A stretch of 64,000 bases of DNA, from the NCBI GenBank assembly GCA_034440615.1, contig JAOTOM010005113.1, forward strand, positions 186,001-250,000. Reading direction: 5' to 3'. This document shows positions 43,142 to 64,000 of the stretch, in pieces; position 1 is the stretch's first letter; each line of letters opens with the position of its first letter. The position numbers and the translations under genes are program-made. The stretch comes from Ashinkailepas kermadecensis. Lineage: Eukaryota; Arthropoda; Thecostraca; Neolepadidae. The notes below the pieces were generated by a model. It was not told where the DNA came from, did no database searches, and was given only the letters and a program-made list of their open reading frames with translations.

Positions 43142-43705
43142 ATCGACATCGACACCGACACAGCCCAGGAGGGTGAGGTCATCGTGGAGGAGACGGACAC
43201 AAAGACAGACGAGGACACTGGAGATGAAGTCAAGGAGACCATCGTAGAGAAAACTGACACGAAGGCAGACGAAGATAGCAGGGATGATGTGGAGAAGATT
43301 ATTTTAGAGGAGACGGACACGAAGGCCGACGAGGATACCGAAGGTCATGTCAAGGAGACCATCATCACGAAGTCTGACACGAATGCAGACGAAGACACCA
43401 TAGGTGACTTGGAGAAGGCTATTGCAAAGGAGACGGACACGGAGACAGTCGGGGATACCGGAGGGTATATCAAGGAGACCATCGTCAAGGAGACTAATGC
43501 AGATGTGGACGATGGAAAGAAAACCGTAATCGAGGAGGTGGAGACCAAAACTGATGATGATGGCGACGATGATGATGACAATGATGACGATGATGATGAC
43601 GATGAGGTGACCCATGGTGACTCGACAGACAGTGAAGATGGCGGCGATGATGCTATGTCAGATGATCCGGCCCCAGTGTTTGCCGATGGAACACCAACCA
43701 GGTGA
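42141..43705 (+). CDS. Acidic Asp-rich proprotein, paralog 3 (main exon)
   Basis: Unrecognised family. The open frame runs from GTG at 42,113 with no early ATG. Two acceptors fit: gattgacag (42,123) and gttgctttag (42,140). The latter gives phase 1, as in paralog 2, and starts AGMEVKTSK. In order: SSVGTKVTNLVKQ and the helix LETKLNLILENVIARKREIS ... FENGVDQILALLS (42,225-42,400); SEPETVVVEN; ENRRRRQ and RRKRES processing-type sites; an Arg/Ala/His-rich middle with further RARR and EKR sites; a TD dipeptide run; six degenerate repeats of 20-22 residues around KETIVEKTDTKADED (43,170-43,540); a poly-Asp block; and a Ser/Asp tail ending at TGA. A possible signal exon at 39,785 (MMEIFVLLLNLTSLC) has only a weak gttagc donor. 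The many dibasic sites suggest a processed secreted precursor (inference). Confidence 0.72.
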
Positions 43706-45529
43706 AAAGCACTCGTATTGTATTCTTGCTTGTCCTTTGTTGCTCATCCGTGTCTGTGGCTGCTCATAACCGTTAGTGGCGATTAATATGCATTGATACA
43801 TCAAACGGAGTTGCGAACGAAGCTGATAAATGCATGTCGCATGTGAAAATGTATTGATTAGTATATGCAACAAATACCATGGAAGATAATACTTGTTCCC
43901 AAGCTCAGCAGATCTTTGACGTACCGATGTACATGGATTTCGACTGGCCCATTCGAGTTCAATCGGATAAAGTGTCATTAAGCCCTGGCGCAGCGAGACC
44001 ATTTCACCACCCTTCCCATTCCGAGCGGGGTACCACCCCTAGCGGTTTCTCCCCTAACTGCGCTAGACCTGCGCGACGCAAGTCGGCACGTCGCGTGCTG
44101 CAACACAAGTAAAAAAATACTAGATTCGTATCTCGTTTCAGATTCGTACTTGATTCATACCTCGTACCTGTCTACCTCTGACTCTTCTGGGCAGTATCTG
44201 CAAATCGAACTCAGTCGTACACTGAACCAATCTGGAGTAGTATCGCAAAATCAGCATGCATGTGTAGCTGAGGTCACCAGCCCAAAACGGAGCTAAGTTT
44301 GCTTTGATGCAGTTCCCTGTAAAACTTTGCATCATGCGCGGCCATGCGCTCACTGACTTAGTTGTCCCCGGGGGCTTCTGGCCATCCAGACCATATCCTT
44401 CATCGGGAACTTACGTCGAGGACTTAGCCTCGCTTCATCTGGGACATCACCGTCAGGCCCAAGGTATAATTATAAGTTACCCGGCATTCCGCTCCCAGTA
44501 TAGGTGGCTTCACCGTCCATTACTACCTCGCGTTCACCAGCATGGATCGACGGAGGAGGTGGCGGATCCTGATTATCTGTGACTTAGTTTGCTTGTCTGT
44601 CACCTGAGATGCCTCTTGTCTCTTCGCTGTACTTGAGGCCAACTTCTTCTACGACTTTTCAGGAAGAGTCTGGCTACACCAGAATCTTCTTGAAGATATC
44701 CGCTGGAGCACACCCATATTGTGCTTCACCTCCTTCGCCAGCATCCTCTTTCGTGCTTCCATCATTTTGACAGCGGGTTTTCCATTCCCTATGTGCTTAG
44801 AGACCATTCCAATTCTTCCACATGCTTTATTACATCGTAAGCAGTGCTTCTTGGAGCTTCCATTATCATAAAATGTTTTTGTAATGTGTGACTGGTTTAT
44901 CCGGATGTCCTATAAAACCAGCGAGCAATTCCCGAAATTGCTGGCATAGCCGCGTCGCCATTTTGCACGGTGGCATCCATTATGCAATTTCCAACGTAAC
45001 CAAAATATGCACAGGCATAGGCGCGTGCATATTTTGGGCTACATGAAATTAGGGGAGGTGTGGGGAATGGGGTAGCGGGGAAAAGTTGGATTTCGCAATT
45101 ACTCATTGATTAGCATTGTGACCTGGTTTCGTCCCTTGTCCCACTTGTCAATTCATACTTATCCTATTTGCCGTCCTTTTCTAGTGCAGGAAGGCGACCG
45201 AGTGGGCTGGAAGGGAGCATAGCACACATTGTTTCGTGTTTTTCATCATTTGATGTTATTTCGGCATCCATTGGTTTTCTGGCTGGAAGCTTATAAGTCA
45301 CCGATTGCTTTGAGACTCATGATACACTTGAAGCTTGTCCATTAGTCTCCCATGCCGTTAACTTTTTTTCCTACGTCGTGCTCAAGCATCACGAGATGCT
45401 CAGCTGACCATGTTTCTGGCTTGGGGCATAACGTGGTGTGAAGGACTGAGCAAAACAAGGTACCCGGTTTTACCCGTACTTCACGCCGTACAACTGCAGC
45501 GACTACTTTTAACCATACTTGATTCTGCC

Positions 45530-45690
45530 ATATCCACTCGACCTGGCATCTGCCATCACAACCTTGCCAACAGATGTGTTCATTTGGCAATTCATATTTT
45601 GCCTACACTTCTTCCTGTCATATTGCCAACTTGCTTCGACTTCATCGCCAGTTTTGTCTGCCTGCTGCCTTCCACTCTACGAAAAAAAAG
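45530..45690 (+). repeat. Dispersed repeat R3, copy 2
   Basis: See 15,246-15,412. The open frames here are chance products of this repeat. Confidence 0.5.
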
Positions 45691-46299
45691 GAATTCCAGG
45701 ACGCTGGTCTAGCATAAACTGTTAATACGCAACGAACCAACAGTCTAGCATTATTCGCTGCAACACATGTGCTGATTCTCCCATATTGCCCCGTACTCTG
45801 TCCTATTTTGCCCTGTGGGTGGAAAAATTATAAAAAGAAATTATCTACCTTGCACCAGTACTGATAGCAGGATTATGTAGGTGGTTAAGTATGGTGCACG
45901 ATGAGATTAGGCGTTACAAAGCTCAACTTGAGTGCAAAACATTTTTAATATGTTCCGATTTTGTTATGTCCAGAGCCATATAACGTTAAGATCCCCGTAT
46001 TGCCACCCCCTTGCTTAACTGTACCCTAATATCAGATTGTTCTTCATACCCCGATTCTGACGTGATATATACATGCCAAAACAGCCGTATTTCAAATGAC
46101 CACCCGTTAGGTAGCCGGCCTGATTGGAGCAGGATATGGGAGAGTTCGATAATCATTCATAAAACTTGCCCTTCAAAAGTTAGGTACAATTATACACCAT
46201 TCAATATTTAAGAAAATACTTGTGCATGGGGCACACAGGAGTTTCCCAAGGGAGCGAATTTTAAAATGGCCCCCTGGTTGACTGGGCCTCCTTTGGGTA

Positions 46300-46980
46300 C
46301 TATCCAATGGATTCCTCCAGTTACTGCAGGGGCCATCGAGCTACAAGGGAGCTGCAGCTTGTTGGCCTATGCAGCTACCCAGGGCACTCCGGCTTCAAGA
46401 AACACCTCCAGCTTCAACTTGCCCTTCTAGCTTCAGTAGTCCTCTTCAGCTTCGTCAAAGACCCCTTCAGCTTTAAGGGATTCCTCTAGCGCCCAGGAAC
46501 ACCTCCGGCTCCCCCGGATCACTCCTGTTCCCAACTGATTCTCAAAATCCTTAGACTGCTCCAGCTCTTAGGAGTCATTGAATTCTTCCAAGTCACTCAA
46601 ATTCCCAAATTACCCGGGGCCCTCCAACTGCCAGGGAGCCTAAATCTCCCGGAGCCCTCATTCACCCGAGGGCCATCACCCTCCTACAGGGAGCATCTAG
46701 CTCCAAGAGTTCCACGCAGCTAAAAGGGGCCTATCCAGCTGTCAGGGACTCTTCCTGCTCCCAATCTGACCGCAAAAACTCCAAAACCGAAAATCCGGAA
46801 CTCCTACATCGAATTCAAAGGTACCCATGCATGAGCTACCAGGAGTCCTCTGACTTCAAGGGGTCCTCCGGCGTCAAGGGGCCCCTCCAGCTTCAAGGAA
46901 TCCCTCCAACTTCAAGGGCCCTCTCCGGCTCTAAGGGGCCCTGACCATGCGAAGTCTCCCATAGGACTGAGAGATCCTTG
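46300..46980. repeat. Degenerate minisatellite-like low-complexity region
   Basis: Repeated but irregular cctccagcttcaagggg, gctccaagag and tcccgg motifs with a period of roughly 20-30 bp. Confidence 0.6.
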
Positions 46981-48365
46981 ACTCCCGGACCCTAGAAGAT
47001 TAAAGCATGCTGAGAAATCAGGGCGTCGTCAAATCGTTGATGTCTCGCACTGCTTGCAGAGCCCGGTGTCGTCAGAAAAAGGGCCCATCCATCCCTCAGG
47101 AGGGTGAAGGGAGAGGTGGTCGTCCCAGCAACCTCCCACTCTCCATCCCCCCTGGTTACATCAATGGATGGAACATTTTCATTTAACAGTTGTCTTACTT
47201 TAACGCTATATGCAATACAAAGGCGGAAGATGTTCCTTACTAGGGTAAAACCAACAAAAGAAAATGTGATTTTCGGCAGCACGAAAAATGCTATAAACCT
47301 GGCTTCAAGACTCAGTGGCCTGGTATAACCTCACTATTTTCTTTATAAAAAATTAAGAAGCACTTTTCTCCAAAATCGTAAAAAATATAATTCTTGGAGA
47401 AATGTACGCCCCTGGTGCTGTTTCCTCCTGTTACGGATAGCGCGCTTGGGTGGCACCCACCACTCGGTGTGGGAGTGCAAAGGAATGAACAAGAAACAGC
47501 GTTGTGTATGTTTGATTCCTTCATTTTCAAGTAAAGGCAGCAGACAGTTTTATTATAATGACAGTTCCGCTGATGTTCTATACTATACAATAAGGCATAT
47601 TTCATTGGCATGCAAATACGCGTCTCTTCTTGCACGAAATATTGGGGTCGATCGGTCTGTTCAAATCTATGCAAGGGGCAGACCCAGGAGGGCTGAGGGT
47701 CATTCACTATCCTTTCGCGAACTGGTGGTCCTGAAGCACTGATCAGACATCGCCGAATAAAATATAGTAGTGGATAATCTCTGGAAAAAGCCACTGGTAT
47801 GATCTCTCGAATAATATTCGCTGTCTCAATACCTATAAATAATGCAAAACTGGTACAATGGAAGAATCATCTCATTTTGGTCGAAGCGCCCTAAAACCCA
47901 AATAACTAACTAAGAATAATCACATCTATACAATCACTAAATTTGATAAGGGGCCTCAACAGAGTCTGAACTTCACACGATGAAGGTGATCTTGACCTTT
48001 GCTCGTCATGAACATTTCATTTTGTGTCTGTCTCTGATCACTGCTAGCTGCATATTCTAATTATATATGCCGTTGCGTTCACTTTCTTTTCTGAATATTA
48101 CTAGAAACCCACTTCAATTGAGCAAGATCACCAACAGGAGCGAGGCAATCTGGATGTGCTACAGGAAAAAAAAATCGCGACCGTCCAATTAACCGCTGTT
48201 CAATACAGACATAATCCGTGTTGGTGCAAGGTAGGCCGCAAGAGTCAACCGGTACCCACAAGCCAAGCAAACTCACACTATTTTGCAGAGAACGATTCAC
48301 AGCAGTGTATCAGTTTGCAATTCAAAATTTTTTCTCCAAGCACCTTTACACCGCCGGCCCACAAA

Positions 48366-48590
48366 GGCCAGCAGCTGTCCTTCACTGCAGGCTAGCAGCT
48401 GTCCTTCACTGCGGGACAGCATCTGTCCTTCACTGCGGGCCAGCAGCTGTCCTTCACTGTGGGCCAGCATCTGTCCTTCACTGCGGGGCAGCATCTGTCC
48501 TTCACTACGGGGCAGCAACTTTCCTTCACTGCGGGGCAGCAGCTGTCCTTCACTACGGGGCAGCAGCTGTCCTTCACTACAGGGCAGTGT
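48366..48590. repeat. 24-bp minisatellite just past the ZNF474-like stop codon
   Basis: About nine copies of ctgtccttcactgcggg plus ccagcag/gcagcat. On the minus strand it starts within 20 bases of the TGA, so it would lie in the 3' UTR. Confidence 0.9.
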
Positions 48591-48595
48591 CCGTC

Positions 48596-58136
<9,541 letters not shown>

Positions 58137-58319
58137 CTGTCAGCACAGTGTCCAGTGCACACAGTCAATGTCAGCGGAGCGGTGCACTCTAATGTTGCCA
58201 CTTCGGCAACGTGTAAATTAGCTGAAGGGAGTGTGGAAGAAGCGGCTTAAGTTTCGGATGGCCAGTTTTGTTAACGTTTCAGTCGCAACTTCTGCAATTG
58301 TTGTATATAGGCGAATGAA

Positions 58320-58320
<1 letters not shown>

Positions 58321-58376
<56 letters not shown>
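58321..58376. repeat. (AT)n microsatellite
   Basis: About 27 uninterrupted at units, flanked by attcat/attcatt. Confidence 0.95.
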
Positions 58377-58377
<1 letters not shown>

Positions 58378-58909
58378 TTGACTTTAGGAATTCTGATATC
58401 ATGAAAATTTGTAATTCCCTTTTACAGTATGACATTGCTGCTCAACCTGCTGCCCAGCCATAGGCGCAAAATGACCAACGCAGTGGACGTGACCTAAAAC
58501 ACAAATCCACCACTGCTATTCAACCGATAGGGCACAACGAGAAGCCGAACCGGTGTTACGCTCGTCATTTTATGTCTTCCTGTCAATTATTGTCAAACAT
58601 TTTTCCTTCCTCCTTGCTCGTCCCTATTCACTGTCAACCAGCCATTGATCGAGAGACGATGTAACTCTCCCGCAAATTTGTTTTCGGTAAAGAGCGAAGA
58701 AATGTTACGTTTCGTAGGCAATGATGAACCTTCTCGTGATCCGGGGTTAAAAAAAACACTTATTTGTAGCGTTAGATTACACCATGCCAATATCCCACCA
58801 TATCCCTGGTCTTGCATCTCCACTGATAATTCTAGTGGTGACTCTTCACAAAGTACCAGCTCTTCACACGAGTGTACTCGGCGATTAAAGAATGGATAAT
58901 ACATAGGGA

Positions 58910-59030
58910 CCTAAGTAATGTACGCCACCTCTAGCAGTGTGGCCAGCCCATAGTCAGACCTGGACCCGTGTAATGTACGCCACCTCTGTCAGTGTAACTA
59001 GCCAATGGTCAGACCTGGGTGACAGTTGTT
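58910..59030. repeat. Tandem duplication, about 58 bp, diverged
   Basis: Two copies of taatgtacgccacctct...gtcagacctgg with several differences. Confidence 0.7.
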
Positions 59031-59189
59031 GTATCGAGCCGCGACGCCTCGGTCGATAGGTAGGCACCTTATGGATGACTGATGTGTGCCCGTTCTGCAC
59101 TGCAATGTGTGGCATGCCCGCCCACACAGAGTCCTTGGCAACGATCGCTGCTACCACGACATCGGACCGGCTAAACAGAGCTGACGGCC

Positions 59190-59515
59190 AATGGATGGTC
59201 GGCAGTGGATGGTCTATGGTCGTCAGTGGATTGTCTATGGTCGGCAGTAGGTGGTCTATGGTCGGCAGTGGGTGGTCTATGGTCGGCAGTGGGTGGTCGT
59301 CAGTGGGTGGTCGGCAGCAGGTGGTCTATTGTCGGCAGTAGGTGGTCGAGAGTGGGTGGTCGTCAGTGGATTGTATATGGTCGGCAGTGGACGGTCGTCA
59401 GTGGGTGGTCTATGGTCGGCAGTGGGTGGTCGATAGTTGATGATAGTCGGTGGGTGGTCGACAGTTGATGGTAGTCGGTGGGTGATCGGCAGTGCATGGT
59501 AGTCAGCGAGTGGTC
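59190..59515. repeat. 21-24 bp minisatellite
   Basis: About 14 degenerate copies of gtggtctatggtcggcagtgg. It produces open frames rich in W, S, V and G. Confidence 0.9.
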
Positions 59516-59757
59516 GTCAGACGATTGTTATCACTCGGGGGGACAAATTCAGTTTTCTCGAGGAACGGTTAGCTGGGGATTGTGATGCCCGGTAGCAGAG
59601 TGGCGCTACAGATTTGGGATCGGGGAGGCGAGAGGGTCTGAGGGCGATTCTTTTTCGTGTAACGCCACAATGGCACTATGGAACGTCCGAAATACGACCA
59701 CTTTCTGATCAAAAGAAGGCCACATTTGTTCAGACGACATTTCCCCCTGATTTGAGG

Positions 59758-60580
59758 CCGCGTCAGCACACCAGCCGGCTGCGTGTTGTCTGCGGGCTGA
59801 CCGGCTGGCGGTGACGCCACCTCCGTCGTCAGGCAGGAGGCCGCGTCAAGCACACCAGCCGGCTGCGTGTTGTCTGCGGGCTGACCGGCTGGCGGTGACG
59901 CCACCTCCGTCGTCAGGCAGGAGGCCGCGTCAGCACACCAGCCGGCTTCGTGTTGTCTGCGGGCTGACCGGCTGGCGGTGACGCCACCTCCGTCGTCAGG
60001 CAGGAGGCCGCGTCAGCACACCAGCCGGCTTCGTGTTGTCTGCGGGCTGACCGGCTGGCGGTGACGCCACCTCCGTCGTCAGGCAGGAGGCCGCGTCAGC
60101 ACACCAGCCGGCTGCGTGTTGTCTGCGGGCTGACCGGCTGGCGGTGACGCCACCTCCGTCGTTAGGCAGGAGGCCGCGTCAGCACACCAGTCGGCTGCGT
60201 GTTGTCTGCGGGCTGACCGGCTGGCGGTGACGCCACCTCCGTCGTCAGGCAGGAGGCCGCGTCAGCACACCAGCCGGCTGCGTGTTGTCTGCGGGCTGAC
60301 CGGCTGGCGGTGACGCCACCTCCGTCGTCAGGCAGGAGGCCGCGTCAGCACACCAGCCGGCTGCGTGTTATCTGCGGGCCGACCGGCTGGCGGTGACGCC
60401 ACCTCCGTCGTCAGGCAGGAGGCCGCGTCAGCACACCAGCCGGCTGCGTGTTGTCTGCGGGCTGACCGGCTGGCGGTGACGCCACCTCCGTCGTCAGGCA
60501 GGAGGCCGCGTCAGCACACCAGCCGGCTGCGTGTTGTCTGCGGGCTGACCGGCTGGCGGTGACGCCACCTCCGGCATCGT
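59758..60580. repeat. 83-bp tandem array, about 10 near-identical copies
   Basis: Unit ccgcgtcagcacaccagccg, gctgcgtgttgtctgcgggc, tgaccggctggcggtgacgc, cacctccgtcgtcaggcagg, agg. Copies differ by one or two bases; one has an extra A (cgtcaagcac). Very GC-rich. Confidence 0.95.
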
Positions 60581-60990
60581 CACGTCACCGACCACACGCA
60601 GTCAGCTGGCCTTCCGAGCCGCACCAGCCCAGTGTGGGGCTGCAGGCGGCGCATTGCCGCCGAACAACCTTTGGGTCCGCCTGGTCCGCACCGATAACTT
60701 GGCTATGTCGAATAATAGAGGCCAGCATTGATCGGCAGGTAGACGGCACCGAGCCACGAATGCGGCCAACGCGTGGGTAAAGGCTATGACCGCTCGAAAC
60801 AAGGGCATTGACCTGATTTGTGTGGTGCAGCCTGCCGTATTGGCCACAGAGGAGCGCGGCAGCGATTAGCTTTTCGTACTACACAACACCTCACTCACAC
60901 ATTTCGCTGTGAAGGATGCCGTTTGCTTAAATTAGCCTCTTTACTCACTTATATTCCGTGATGTTGTCATTCTTCCTCATCAGTCTTCTT

Positions 60991-61122
60991 TCATTATATA
61001 CCCAGCTTTCCTCGTTTTCAATAGATCTATTAAATTATTGATGTATGATATCGCACTCATTATATACCCAGCTTTCCTCGTTTTCAATAGATCTATTAAA
61101 TTATTGATGTATGATATCGCAC
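60991..61122. repeat. Exact 66-bp tandem duplication
   Basis: 60,991-61,056 and 61,057-61,122 are identical at all 66 positions (begins tcattatatacccagctttc). Confidence 0.95.
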
Positions 61123-61249
61123 AACAATTTGGATACAATAATAATGTAAGATACGATACATTCAGTGTAATTTCAGTACCCTATTCAGTGTTGTTGGTGT
61201 TGTCTTAAGAACCAGCGCCTGTTAAACCACATGTGCTCCTGAGTACACC

Positions 61250-61366
61250 GTTGTGGGTTCGAGTCTCGCCTGTCGCTACTCTTCGCCCGCGACCAATCGG
61301 CGTGAGAGATTGGCGACGCTACATGACTCAACGGTCGACGTGTCGTAAAACCAATAACCAACCAAC
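61250..61366 (+). mobile_element. tRNA-Val-like SINE, 5'-truncated
   Basis: Begins within the tRNA-like head at ttgtgggttcgag (box B) and runs through the body to the ccaataaccaaccaa tail. Box A is absent. No clear target duplication was seen. Confidence 0.85.
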
Positions 61367-61714
61367 AGTACTGCATGTATTGGTGGTGACGCGCAGTGTC
61401 ATGGTTGTCTAGGGCAACTACCTCGCCATGGCTGTTGTGCAGCCACATACTGTTACCGCACGGCTACTTCGGCGACGTCAATGTGTGTCGAGGCCATGCC
61501 CTGGATGCCGATCGTGTCCACGCATGCTCTGAATGCCGATGGAGTCAAAGCGTACCCCGGATATCGACCATAGATGGCGGAACAACCGAATTTAAGGTCA
61601 CCGGGCAGTTCTTGAGTCAATTCTTTCCCCAGTCAACGCCATAGAATCAATGCTAAGTATCCGGATTTAGGGAGGCACCGTGACCCGGTGCTCCCTCACC
61701 CCTGCTCAGTCGCC

Positions 61715-61935
61715 TGTAATGCCAACCGTATCAAAGGCATGCCCTGTATCCCGACAGTGTCGAGGTATGCCCTGTATTCCGACAGTATCGAGGAATGCCC
61801 TGGATGCCGACAGCGTCAAGGCATACCTTGGATGCCGACAGTGTCCAGGAATGCCGTGAATGCCGACAGTGTCAAGGCATGCCATGGGTTCTGGCAGTGA
61901 CGAGGCATGCCCTGGATGCCGGCTATATCTAAGCG
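61715..61935. repeat. 29-30 bp minisatellite
   Basis: About seven copies of atgccctggatgccgacagt/gtcaagg. Earlier decayed copies lie at 61,490-61,560. Confidence 0.85.
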
Positions 61936-61939
61936 TACC

Positions 61940-62891
61940 CCATCAGATGAAGCCTGTTCCAATTAAAACTGAATCGGATCTGAAGATGGTAAACTTGACC
62001 GATAAGGTTGTTTTTCAATGTAAGCGAGCCAACAAGCATGCTGTCCGCCACCATTGTGGTTAACCGTCGCAGCACTAGGGGTGGGTTCAATTTGACCCCC
62101 CTTCATATTTTCTAAGACAGCTCCTAAGCCGTTCAGGGTATAGTTTTGAAATTTGACGTACCTTCCGACAATTAATAAGCATACATTGCATAGCAAATTG
62201 AGTTGCAGTATGCCAAGGTCTCAGAACCATGGCAGGTCTAAATCCAGCCATGATTCAGCGCCATTTGTAGATGTGCATTGCAATGCCTTGGCATGAACAC
62301 ACTGCAGGATGCAATCAAAGTGAAATATTCGATCAAGTAACAATTGAAACATAACACAAGTGAACATGTGTAGTCGCGAGATCAAACAAAGGTCGATTTC
62401 GTTTCTGATATTATTTTCCCCAAATTGGATTTGAAATTGTGCGAAGGTATCTGTCTTCGCTCTAAATATCTTTTCTTAAGCATAACCTATCTCGAAAATC
62501 GTCAGTTTCAATAGTTCATTACATATTTCCAGATTCTTGACCTTGGCCTGATCGGTGACTTTGACCTTCCCACGTGTCAGTGCGCTAGGCTGTCTTCAGT
62601 TAGACTACCATAGATATTTAAGCACGAAGTCACATTTGTTTGACGACCAGTAGTCTGACAGTTACGGCCAGGACTGGCTGGGCGATTGAGTTCACACCGA
62701 CTTTGACCGGTTTCGTCTGGCCTGGGAGGTTCGACAAACGAAGTGCAGAAAAATGTTTTCCAAGTACTCTGAACGTTTAGGGATGTAGCTCCATCATGCC
62801 GTTTACCGCGTCTCTATCATCGCGCTCTCACTCACTCACTCACTCACTCACTCACTCACTCACTCACTCACTCACTCACTCACTCACTCAC

Positions 62892-62957
<66 letters not shown>

Positions 62958-64000
62958 CCCCCTCTCTCTCTCTATCTCCCACCCTCCCTCTCTTCCTCCG
63001 TGCAAAGGGAAACATTAGTGGGGAGAGAGAAAAGTGACCTCACACAGGCACTGTGATGGTTAAGCAGGATGTATTCCATCGACGTTTCTTTTAGTTTATT
63101 TTAATTTGCAAAGAAATGTCTTGTATTCCGGAACGCTTGACGGCATTGCATGGAAAGTGAGCCTAAAACCCGAATATTCGTCCAATAATTTGGTTGTCGC
63201 TGAGTATCTGGCAAATACGTGCTCTTCCTAGGAATTGTTGAGGAAAACCAGATTTCATGAATTTTAAATTTTCAAAAATTTCCTCACGTTTGTCTGTTTT
63301 CAATGCACCCTTGTCTGTGACGTGCTGAACTCCCCGGCCGTGGTCAGTTAGCGTGTTCCGCCACACAGCTGAACATTGCGGTACAGTCTATATTGCTCGG
63401 CAGCCTAATCTGGCCCGCGCATGCTATTAATTTATGCTTTATATATAACCTCCTGCGTTTCGTCCCCGAAATCACTCTAGGTAGCCACACAGCACCGGTA
63501 GGACTCCCACAAGCATCGCGTTGGTTGCAAGAAGAATAATAAACAATGAAAATGAACTCTCGGCCCAGTGAGCTACAATTTTAGTTGCTAATAACCACCT
63601 GCCTCCTTCTTTGGTTCATGGGTCAGCAATCGATGGGTGGAAAAAAGAACTTGCGCAAATATGACGCGCACTAAAAAGTAGTTTCCTCCAGAATCCTGGC
63701 AATATGATTAAGAGAAGGAGCCAATTATATAGCCGACGAATACGTTGTAGCCCACTGAATTGGTAGAATATATTCTCGAAACCACGTTCCAAAGTGGGAA
63801 CAAATCTATAAAGTGTTTGGTATTGGTTTTGAGCAGTGCGCTCATTTCCCTTCCATTGGCCTCTCGATATAGACGAAAACCACGCAACTGTTGTATAATG
63901 CACAAGCTTCAATCATCAGCGAAAACTTTATGCACACATCTTATCTCTCACCACGGATGCTCTCCTGATGTCCCCAAATGGCGCAATTGCAATTCAGGTG
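61940..64000. other. Right end of window, no gene supported
   Basis: Apart from the CACT/CT microsatellite, AT-rich sequence with short frames lacking motifs. The missing 5' exons of the ZNF474-like gene were looked for here without success. Confidence 0.4.
62826..62985. repeat. (CACT)n(CT)n microsatellite
   Basis: About 17 cact units pass into about 28 ct units, then an impure CT-rich tail. Confidence 0.95.

Larger units (their letters stand above)
43706..48360. other. Interval between acidic paralog 3 and the ZNF474-like 3' end
   Basis: R3 copy 2 and the 46.3 kb low-complexity region. A LINE-tail-like gcgccctaaaacccaaataa sits at about 47,886, with similar tails near 1,855 and 16,350. No gene supported. 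Confidence 0.5.

Noticed and set aside
42675..43320. Antisense and alternative-frame ORFs over paralog 3
   Set aside because: Shadows of the GC-rich coding exon; the sense frame has the shared helix and processing sites.
59758..60580. CRISPR-like array
   Set aside because: Direct tandem repeats without unique spacers, in a spliced eukaryotic genome. The same holds for the arrays at 16.7, 22.9, 26.5 and 61.7 kb.

Overview
This is a eukaryotic nuclear window from an animal. Evidence for this includes spliced genes with GT-AG introns, tRNA-derived SINEs with target-site duplications, a non-LTR retrotransposon tail and many minisatellites. An invertebrate is likely. A short (CCTAA)n run near 1.32 kb and the style of the retrotransposon tail lean towards an arthropod or crustacean, but the sequence does not settle this. 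Real exons are GC-rich, with many G/C-ending codons, inside more AT-rich introns. Most long open frames here are shadows of tandem repeats.

Regions. (1) 1-5.7 kb: repeats and SINEs. (2) 5,756-25,923, plus strand: a complete-looking 13-exon gene for the nucleolar complex protein NOC3 (NOC3L), about 808 residues. Every splice phase joins correctly. A LINE tail and three SINEs sit in its introns. At least five of its splice boundaries are embedded in tandem repeats. (3) 26-31 kb: minisatellites, microsatellites and a GC-rich island, with no convincing gene. (4) 31.1-43.7 kb: three paralogous genes for acidic, poly-aspartate proteins of no family I recognise. One is on the minus strand (31,122-33,173), one is plus and two-exon with a signal peptide (34,598-36,209), and one is plus (42,141-43,705). 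They share an amphipathic helix of about 45 residues, RRRRQ or GRRKR processing-type sites and Asp-rich tracts. (5) 48,596-58,136, minus strand: the last four exons of a C2HC zinc-finger gene of the ZNF474/ZC2HC type, with a foldback-like element in its last intron. (6) 58-64 kb: minisatellites, a 5'-truncated SINE and a CACT/CT microsatellite.

The genes do not form a pathway. NOC3L is a ribosome-biogenesis housekeeping gene and the zinc-finger gene is unrelated. The acidic cluster looks like a local gene-family expansion; the signal peptide, dibasic sites and polyanionic tails suggest secreted, calcium-binding or matrix proteins (inference). The two most unusual observations are the acidic family and the tandem arrays whose unit contains an exon edge plus its splice site.
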